The notes under the pieces were generated by a model, which saw only the letters and a program-made list of their open reading frames with translations, was not told the origin of the DNA and searched no databases. From Isoetes taiwanensis (Eukaryota > Streptophyta > Lycopodiopsida > Isoetales > Isoetaceae), in contig JAJEKV010000016.1 in NCBI GenBank assembly GCA_021234155.1, forward strand, positions 21,829,863-21,893,862: a stretch of 64,000 nt of DNA, written 5' to 3'. A program made the position numbers and the translations under genes. This document shows, piece after piece, positions 56,878 through 64,000 of the stretch; the stretch's first letter is position 1; each line of letters starts with the position of its first letter.

Positions 56878-56920
56878 ACAAGAAATTTATCGCGGCGGCC
56901 AAGGCCGCCATGAACATTTC
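56878..56920. repeat. GC-hairpin repeat, copy C
   Basis: Stem TCGCGGCGGC (56890-56899) with GCCGCCATGA (56904-56913). The right arm has two changes from GCCGCCGCGA, both explicable as CpG transitions. Flanks ACAAGAAATTTA and ACATTTCTTTT are conserved. Downstream on plus, GGGGTTGAACC at 56940 is, on minus, a B-box-like GGTTCAACCCC. Confidence 0.75.
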
Positions 56921-57059
56921 TTTTACTAATGAAACTTGTGGGGTTGAACCTACTATTAGCGTCTAACATTCAATAATTCAATGCTTGCTTAGCAATCATC
57001 TCATATGCTAGGAAATTAAGCGCTACATTATACCATATAATTGGTATGCCTTCTAAGTC

Positions 57060-57350
57060 CCAGCTAACCCATTGTTATCAATTCAAATTGTGCATTTGAA
57101 ATAGTGCTAGCTGTGGGATGGATCCATTGTTGTTGACTCAAATTGTGCATTTGGAACAATGCTAGAGATTCTCAAAGTGAAAGATACCTAGTGTGAAAGA
57201 TATTTGAAGTGTGGACCTTTTCTTCTATTCATCATATTCTATTCTATTCTATTGAGATCCTTGAATATGTGAAATACCTACTATGAACGACATCTGAGTG
57301 TACACTTGTTTTTCTTTTGAGATCCTTGAATATGTGGAACTTGACCCTGC
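57060..57350. repeat. Imperfect local duplications
   Basis: CAAATTGTGCATTTG(G)AA occurs at 57087 and 57139 in a 50-bp tandem. GAGATCCTTGAATATGTG occurs at 57255 and 57319. Between them is TCTATTCTATTCTATT (57237-57252), the same pentamer as the LINE tail. Confidence 0.6.
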
Positions 57351-57828
57351 ATGCATTGCACTTTCTAGGACCTTTAAGGTTCCTTTTAGGTTATTAGTAA
57401 TAGAGTCATGGAGTTTATCAAAAGGCATGAATGACTTTATATTGGAAAGGTTATGTTAGTAACAAGCTGTCTTGCATTAACGTCACATCTATTGTTAGGT
57501 GCTAGTGCGTAACAGTCTTCTTGCAAGGTAGATGAAGTTGCAATTTGCACCTTGCGTATAGACCTACAACAAAAAGAAGAACCAACATAATAATTAATTA
57601 ATATAAGAATCGAAGAAAAATAACTTCGAGAGTGCGCATTGCTAGAAACTATCGCATATCAACAGGCCTCACTTCTAATGGAGCACAATTTTTTTCATCC
57701 TACTTTTCCATGAGACTAATAACATCATTACCTCTTGCTGCATGGTCTGACAAATATGGATTTCCAAATGAATTTGCAAAATTCTATCTTGTTTAGTCCC
57801 TTCCTTGGGCTGTCCAATGGTAGAATTT

Positions 57829-57976
57829 CTGCCTCGAAAGGTTTTTCCCTTGAAAACCTTTCGAGGCAGGGGTTTTTTAATCCTAGTAGTAATGATTGTA
57901 CTAGCCCATTGTATGGGTCCCATGACCTATTGGTCTCCGTGGACGTTAAAAAAACTATTCTATTCTATTCTATTCC
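57829..57976 (+). mobile_element. Solo LINE 3' tail with snap-back 5' end
   Basis: Plus-strand copy of the last 140 bases of the (TTCTA)n-tailed LINE, matching the complements of 58200-58345 and 10055-10185. It ends in ACTATTCTATTCTATTCTATTCC (given here as a 5-mer repeat of four units). Its first 17 bases (57829-57845) are not found at this place in the longer copies; they are the exact complement of 57853-57869, so the 5' end folds back as a 17-bp hairpin with a 7-base loop. Confidence 0.8.
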
Positions 57977-58194
57977 ATCTTTTGGTTACTGTTTTGGCAT
58001 GGAGAAAACAGTGGATAATATTATCATCCACCAATTCTTTTCTGATCACTTTGATATGAATCTATATTTAGCAGGAGTAATTGCCACTCTATTTGAGCTA
58101 AGGGAAAAATCCTCCAGGTCTTCAGGCGGTGTAATTCCCGACCTCAATGGTAAATGTAGAATGAGAGAGTGGATTTGGCATATGTGGAAAGCAT

Positions 58195-59953
58195 AAGAAT
58201 AGAATTAAATAGAATAGATTTTTTAACGTCCACGGAGACCAATAGGTCATGGGACCCATACAATGGGCTAGTACAATCATTACTACTAGGATTAAAAAAC
58301 CCCTGCCTCGAAAGGTTTTCAAGGGAAAAACCTTTGCAGTAATGATGATACTAGACAAGCGGAGATAATGACTACTGAGGGCTCAGTAATTGCAGACGTT
58401 TATCTAGAACCTCAAGTATGTATAATGCCAAGTCATGCACAGATGTTGCCCCGAGAAGTTGTGGAAGCGTGGAATGGAATGCTAAGGTCAAAAAAAAAAT
58501 GATTAGGACTATCTCAAAAATAGGGCAACCTTCGAGGAAGAGTATGGCTTTCATCTTCAATAAACAGATGGCGGCAGCGGGCACATAGTATTGCGACGCT
58601 CCCATCTACATCTCAATCAAGTAGCTGTGGGACCCCGTGCGAATTGATGCAATAGCTACAAGCTTATTCACGGACAATGAAGCAAGCAAATAAGCTTGGG
58701 GCCCTGGTGCCAAGGTGGGATTTATGTGTGCATGATAATGACCCGGTTTTCACTTGGGCCAAAGTAAGCTGCGTCCCATATCTTTTGAGAGAAAAGCGAC
58801 CATTGAGATATTGTTGCAAAAGCTCGGGATCAGAACTAGTAAGCATCAGCAATTGCTCGGGTTGGTTTTGCACAGCCGGGCAAACCATGTAGTGCAATGC
58901 TCTTTCCAACATCGTTTCAAATCTTTGAGGAGATTCAGCCATGGCAAGTGCAAGAACGGGATACCTAACATCATCCATGTGGTGCACCTTGCGGATGTAG
59001 TGGAGATGGCGCTTCATGGCGAGAATGTTGAAGAGGCCAAAAAACCTGTCTCTTGTAAAAGAATAGCATAGGGCACCATTGTTTTAACTCCGAGGCTGTA
59101 AGTGAGAAAAGACTTTTGCACCCGCTCCAAGCTCTCCCAAGCACTAGCACTAATGGCAGGCCCCCAGACTTGAGAACCATACTGTAGAAAAACAGGGCTC
59201 TACCAAAGCCCGAAACAAGTGGGCTTTTCGTGGGCCAATCATGAATTCTCTTGGCGAAAACAATTGTTTTGCATTGCATAGAGTGCTCTCCATCAAAGTG
59301 ACCACCGGCTTGGTAATACATTGTTCCCAAAGTGTGTTCTTACAGAATTCCACACCAAGATACTTGTAGCTATCTACAACTTCAACTTCACGGCTATCAT
59401 AGTGCATAGTGGGAACATTGTGACGAGAAGATTGAACTACCAAAAGCTTGGTCTTTTGGAGATTAACACGCAGACCTGTGTTCTCACAAAAACTGTGCAG
59501 AGCATGTAAATGTTGCTGCATACTAGCAGCGGTATGTGCCAGAAGTGAAACATCATCAGCATACATAAGTTGCCTAATGATATAGTGTGCCAAATGTGGA
59601 CCTCCGCCGCCATGATTATCAAGCCATTCTTCCAATTGATCAATGTACAAGCCAAAGAGTGTAGGAGATAAAGGGCAACCCTGACGAACTCCAATATTGC
59701 TAGTGATTTGAGTACCTGATGCTGAAAATTTAGCAAAAACCCTTTCATAGAGCCGATAAACTGCATTTTGAAGGTCTTGTGGAACCCCAAGTGCCTGCAA
59801 GCGCTGCCAAAGAAGCTCGCGTGGTACTGTATCAAAAGCAGAAGTAAAATCCACAAAGCATATATAGAGGTCTTGTTTCAAACTTCGACTATGTTCAATA
59901 AGCATGCGCAATGTGAAAATATGGTCTATTGTAGAAGTGCAGAATGATTTCAT
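58195..59953 (-). mobile_element. Fern-type LINE with RT domain, best copy
   Basis: Minus-strand non-LTR retrotransposon, 5'-truncated inside the RT. An uninterrupted frame at 59150-59953 (267 codons) holds STIDHIFTLRMLIEHSRSLK, DLYICFVDFTSAFDTVPREL (first catalytic Asp region), GVRQGCPLSPTLFGLYID and RQLMYADDVSLLAHTAA (catalytic YADD). Then follows KYLGVEFCKNTLWEQC. After a frameshift near 59150 the C-terminal part continues at 58664-59090 (HYIRKVHHMDDVRYPVLALA, SCTHKSHLGTRAPSLFACF) and 58372-58605. The 3' UTR (58200-58350) ends in AGAATAGAATTAAATAGAAT on plus, a degenerate (TTCTA)n tail. Catalytic residues are intact, but the truncation and frameshifts make it non-functional. RT type resembles Jockey/CR1-like elements more than L1. 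Confidence 0.92.
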
Positions 59954-61292
59954 GACTCTAGATGCACTAAATCACGCAGGAAATGTGTCCATTTATGCAG
60001 GAAGTACTTTGTCTATTGTGTATCGACTCATGCAGGAAGCAACAGCAGGACAATTCTATGATATACCTCCACTCATATGTCAAGGACATACATGTTTCTA
60101 GTATACTTATACAAAGAATTTTCACATGCTTGCTTGTGATCTCTATAAAACACAAACATAGAGCAAAAAAAGAAAAATGCCCGGAAGAAACATATTTACC
60201 TTGCACGTGCTGAAGTCTCTGATTTCCCTTCTGATCAAAGTCGTTTCGCTCCAGATAATGAGCTAATATATGGGCTGACATTGCATGCCTCCTCTATTGG
60301 CATCTACGAGTATCATACACAGAGCTATAAAATGCCCATCACAATGCATACAATCCTCAAGGGCGTGGCAGAGCTTTCATTTATTGCGTGATGCTCCTAC
60401 AACCAATGCTATTCCGAAGAAAGAGCTGTACGTAGCACCTAGATCCAGCCCATCGCCTCTTAGCTATTGGGACCTATCATGACATTGTTCCTTTTTTAAT
60501 AATTTTTAGTTACTTTTTAAGTACACGTGTTGTGCTCATGATTTTTTTCTGGGACAGAAATATTAGCCTCAAACAAAAAATGAGACTGCTTTATATATGT
60601 AGTGATAATGGAAGAGGAATCGAATATACATGGAGGAGGTCATGATTGTAAAAAAGGTGAAGGCAACAATTATTTAAAAGGCAACGTTATGGAGAAAAAG
60701 GTGCGACTAATATATCGACAAAAAGTAGAAGCAACAATTTACAGAGGGAAAGTAAGCGAAAGATTAAATAAGAGATAGGACATTGTGACCAGACAGCATG
60801 ATCCAGCAGTGGCCATCCTATCCAAAATCCAATTCAACAATGGTATGGAAGTTCTTGTGCAGAAGATCTGATCTTCTAGAGATCTAAAAATATTATGGAG
60901 CAGATTTTCCCCTAATACAGTATGTGCAACTCTTGGATTCATGCATTTAGTTCTATGCTTGCACTTATGCTTTTCAAATTGAGATACCTCTTTTACCGTG
61001 CAACAAACCGCTCTGTTTATATAAAGGCACTGACCAATGCAGCATGAGTCCTTAAGCTCTAGAAGTTTGAGTCTAGACGTAGCAGGGCCCTTAAGCTCTA
61101 GAAGTTTGAGTCTTACAACATGGGGTTCAAGAGTTGCTATTGGTTGCATTTGATCCAACAAAAAGTGGTTATATGTTGCTTGTCATGGTGGAAGATGAGT
61201 ACCAGTTTTTTTTTCTTGCATTTTTATTCTACGAAGATGTCTGTCTCGCCTCTTGTAGGACATTCTATATCTTTACAACATTCGGATGATGT
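59954..61292. other. Intergenic; 35-bp tandem duplication at 61047-61115
   Basis: No gene recognised. CCTTAAGCTCTAGAAGTTTG and the following AGTCT occur at 61050 and 61089, creating an apparent repeat (LKLLELK) in a minus-strand frame at 60739-61161 that is otherwise featureless. Confidence 0.45.
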
Positions 61293-61670
61293 ATGTTTTG
61301 TAACAGAATGGAGGTTTCAAAGATGGAAAAGATCTTGTCAATAAGTGGCGATTCTGAGTGTGAGTCATTAAGCCTTGGAGCCATGCCACATCCCATGGCC
61401 ACAACTTCGAATGTTGTTGTAAATAAGAGCATTACTGATTCAAGCCATCTGTCAACATCTTCAACAGTTGGAAACTTGGGTTTATTAAATGTTTTTGGCA
61501 GCAAGTATGACGGTCAAGACTACACATCTAGATATAATGAATTGGCCAAAACCGTATTTTCAGCCCATGGAGAGGAGGTGGACGTTTTACTCGTTGGAGG
61601 AGATATTCACTTATTTTCTGTTTTGGACTTTATTTCAATCAAGACTCTACCATTTCTAGTGGTATTATGA
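61293..61670 (+). pseudogene. Protein-like exon of unknown family
   Basis: An open frame after an acceptor-like TTTTGTAACAG (61297-61307). It reads MEKILSISGDSECESLSLGA, then SSTVGNLGLLNVFGSKYDG, then RYNELAKTVFSAHGEEVDVL and LVGGD before drifting into less convincing sequence and a stop at 61668. Codon pattern and the lack of repeats suggest a real exon or captured exon. I do not recognise the protein. No neighbouring exon could be placed. Confidence 0.4.
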
Positions 61671-62158
61671 GTTGTGACACCTGCCTTTTCAGCAAGTGGA
61701 TGTTGTTTATCTGTAGGTTTATTGGTTTCTTTTAGAATCCTAGAATCTCCCATAAGATGTTTGACGTGGTCCATGATTTAAATTTATCATTAGAAACCCA
61801 AGGGTTTGTCAAAGGTTTTCCTCTGTCATGCATGAAGTGTTGCGAGCCTCTTTTGGAACCAAGTAGTCTGATGATGGAAACATTGAGTTCAAGGTGGCCG
61901 TCGAAATGGTCGGTCATATATTTACCTATATAATGTCAGAATTTTCTCTGAAGTAACACTGTACTAACCAATTTACATGTTTCTATGGTGCTTATTATAT
62001 AAAAGTTGCTTTAGCTACTTCAAAATACGCAATCCAGAATAATGGTGTTAGCATGAGATATTTGCATAACGCCTTACCACCGGATAAAAATACAGAGCTA
62101 TTATACCATTGTTTAAGCATCAGCAAAAATTAACACAGAGACAAAAACATGTGATATA
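61671..62158. other. Intergenic
   Basis: No gene or repeat recognised. Confidence 0.4.
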
Positions 62159-63091
62159 TGTGATGTCCCCTGCTCGTATACGATGCTCCCATTGTACAGA
62201 ACCGGAGTTCATCCCTTCTGCCAATGCCCTTGCTGACAATGTTCCCCGGTAGGCCGAGCCCACGGTGTTCCCGGTAGGCTTTGCACACCAGAGGGATCAA
62301 CTGTAACCGGACAAGTCTTCCTTATCAGCCGGTCTAGCTCCACCACCCACAGCCAGGCGGGCTCTTATGCACAGGCCACATTAATTGGGAATTAATGGGC
62401 TAATCTAGAATCATCAACTAAGAAGGCTATGGGTCTCTACCTCCCTTCCCAATACACAGGAGTGCTCACAGAGATCAGCCATAATTATCCATAGAATTGA
62501 AAAATAGAATATCATATAATCTGTCTACCTAAACATACATGGTTAGGTTCCTTCGTTAGAGGCTGAGATCTTGGAATCTATAGGTCCTCTAAGGCTAATA
62601 GAAGATGCTAACTCGGCCTAATGCCGGTCGGGAAGTCGGCATTGCACAACAGATTGACCATATAATGGATCCTTGGCTCGCTCCAACTCCAAGAAAGGCA
62701 TCAATGTTCTCATTCTAGTCTGAGACGATCGAATGTGTGTGATCTGTTGGGCAACGCTGGCTTCGCGGCGTCTGGAAAGGCGGAATGGCGCAGATGCTTG
62801 GTCAAAATGTTTTCTTGGAGACTGGAATCCCAAAAAAAGGGACATTTTTAGGGTTTTATGCCCGCGTTTTAAGGTTAGGGTCTAATAGGCCATAGGGCTC
62901 ATATAGGATATTGCCACGTGGCAATATAGGATATATTCACATGTTGCATAACATGTGCAATATAATGGGTTTTAATGGTTCATGATACAATCCTTAAGGT
63001 CGCCGTGTACATGTCGTCATAGTCGACATATACTAGTGATGTGGTAGTATAATATATGTATTTATACTATATATGATGTTGGAACGTCACA
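62159..63091 (-). repeat. 3' LTR of an element leaving the window
   Basis: 933 bp bounded by TGTGATGTCC and GACGTTCC-type ends (plus TGTGATGTCC to AACGTCACA). On minus it starts TGTGACGTTCCAAC directly after a purine tract, so it is the 3' LTR of a minus-strand LTR retrotransposon whose body should lie to the right, beyond 64000. No target duplication matches across the two LTR ends, which argues against a solo LTR. Inside are CCCCGGTAGGC and CCCGGTAGGC repeats near 62245-62280. The frame at 62618-62845 is LTR sequence, not a gene. Confidence 0.7.
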
Positions 63092-63104
63092 TTCTCCCCA
63101 CCTT
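63092..63104 (-). other. Polypurine tract
   Basis: On minus AAGGTGGGGAGAA abuts TGTGACG of the LTR. It is the plus-strand primer of the element and sets its orientation. The adjacent minus codons read DAADNINARWGE, a plausible polyprotein end. Confidence 0.65.
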
Positions 63105-64000
63105 GCATTGATGTTGTCCGCAGCATCACGAGAATCCTACACTAACTTTACAATATATTTAATTACATACTTACTAGCTTAGACAAGATTTAAGCGATTA
63201 GTTCCAATAGTAAAATTATATTTACTCTAGGTTTTACCACTATTTATGATGTTTACGTAGGTCTTAGCATAATTATATAAACGCTAATCATAGTTTAGAC
63301 AATAATGTTACATAGATAAGGTTTTAATTATCATTCACAGGAATTGGATATATGCTTCCTATTTTCTTCCTTGGGTTTTGCATTACCTTTAGAAGTATAT
63401 GCATAAGATACATCTAAATGATTTATTTTTTTTTATTTTTTTTTCAAGAACCCTCAAGGTCGTACATCTAGCCTTGCCCCTGCTAGACTCCTTTAATGCA
63501 TGCAATTAAATTAATTACCTTAAGGTAATATTTTCATACTGACATTATAGTAGTATTGGATATATTGCTTCCAATAGTATTATATTTAACTAAATGTTCT
63601 ATGATAACTTTACGGCCTTTTAGATATGTCCTCACACAATTATCGAGGCAATACTTATAATTTAGAAAGTATTTTGATTATTTATCATATGACTATGGTT
63701 TATATCATCAGATCCAAGTGTTGAACGTGTGACTCTCGCTCGCCACTTGATTAGTGGCGTATCAACCTTATATGTATATACTTTACAGTTGCTATACTTA
63801 TGATAAGATAGAAAAATTCTTATTTATATTTACCAGGACCCTGAATGTTACTTCAATGCCTTTAGAAGGAATTACATCCGTACAAAGGTTTAACTAGGAT
63901 TTTATGTAATTATTATCTTACTTTATCTTAATACCAAGATATCTACACGGGATAAAACTATCTGTGCATTTATTATGAGCATATAATTTATCAGCAAGAC
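63105..64000. other. AT-rich interior or later insertion
   Basis: AT-rich with T/A runs (63421-63444). No pol or gag motif. If the LTR assignment holds, this is either a non-coding 3' interior or another insert separating the LTR from its pol. Confidence 0.4.

Noticed and set aside
57233-57255. Another LINE tail at the TCTATTCTATTCTATT run
   Set aside because: No LINE 3' UTR precedes the repeat on either strand, so it is only a microsatellite of the same unit.
60739-61161. 140-codon minus-strand frame
   Set aside because: Its only pattern is a 35-bp DNA tandem duplication; composition and context give no support for coding.
62159-63091. Solo LTR
   Set aside because: Flanking pentamers do not match, and a purine tract abuts only one end, as expected for the 3' LTR of a longer element.

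Overview
The window is eukaryotic nuclear DNA from a land plant with a large, repeat-rich genome. The evidence is a VQ-motif gene of the plant WRKY-cofactor type, an AVT-type amino acid transporter with spliceosomal introns, Ty3/gypsy and other LTR elements with plant-style primer sites, and two unrelated LINE lineages. One LINE lineage carries the motif DFTSAFDTVPRELL and ends in short tandem tails, not in poly(A). I associate that lineage with ferns more than with seed plants, so a fern is my best guess, but this is inference. There are no bacterial operons, rRNA genes or CRISPR arrays.

Layout. 0-5 kb: a dispersed repeat, then the one clearly intact single-exon gene (VQ protein, minus strand, 1434-2588) with its leader and upstream region. 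5-23.5 kb: transposon debris. It holds two 5'-truncated fern-type LINEs (5685-6890 and 10042-11454), a MITE (9046-9313), a duplicated exon-intron fragment (11715-13460), a full-length but broken L1-type LINE (13500-17560), a 429-bp foldback element (18118-18546), a LINE 3' end (20080-20334) and a second copy of the repeat that opens the window. 24.9-27.5 kb: a tandem repeat and the remains of a gypsy element.

27.5-37.3 kb is the most unusual region. At least 24 copies of a 22-bp palindrome of the form AAATGGC-N8-GCCATTT lie in three blocks around an unrecognised, broken coding region (34865-36796, perhaps continuing to 37292). One palindrome was split by a very young non-autonomous LTR retrotransposon (27670-32145). 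It has 447-bp LTRs with one visible difference, a 5-bp target duplication AATGG, a tRNA-Asp-like primer site and no recognisable pol. Inside the palindrome zone is a perfect 99-bp inverted repeat.

37.9-40.7 kb: a five-exon AVT-type amino acid transporter on the minus strand, complete in structure but with one in-frame TGA. 43-50 kb: protein-like debris, then an old minus-strand LTR element (45253-49843) containing a giant inverted repeat (45572-47854, arms of about 1.07 kb). 52-55 kb: a textbook hAT MITE with an 8-bp target duplication and another TIR element. 56.8-60 kb: a conserved GC hairpin repeat (third copy in the window), a LINE 3' tail with a snap-back 5' end, and the best-preserved fern-type LINE RT (58195-59953). 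61-64 kb: a protein-like exon and the 3' LTR of an element that runs out of the window.

Only the VQ protein and the transporter have recognisable host functions. The rest is nested mobile DNA and its decay. Several GC-rich repeats vary at sites that look like C-to-T or G-to-A change at CpG, as expected for long-methylated DNA.
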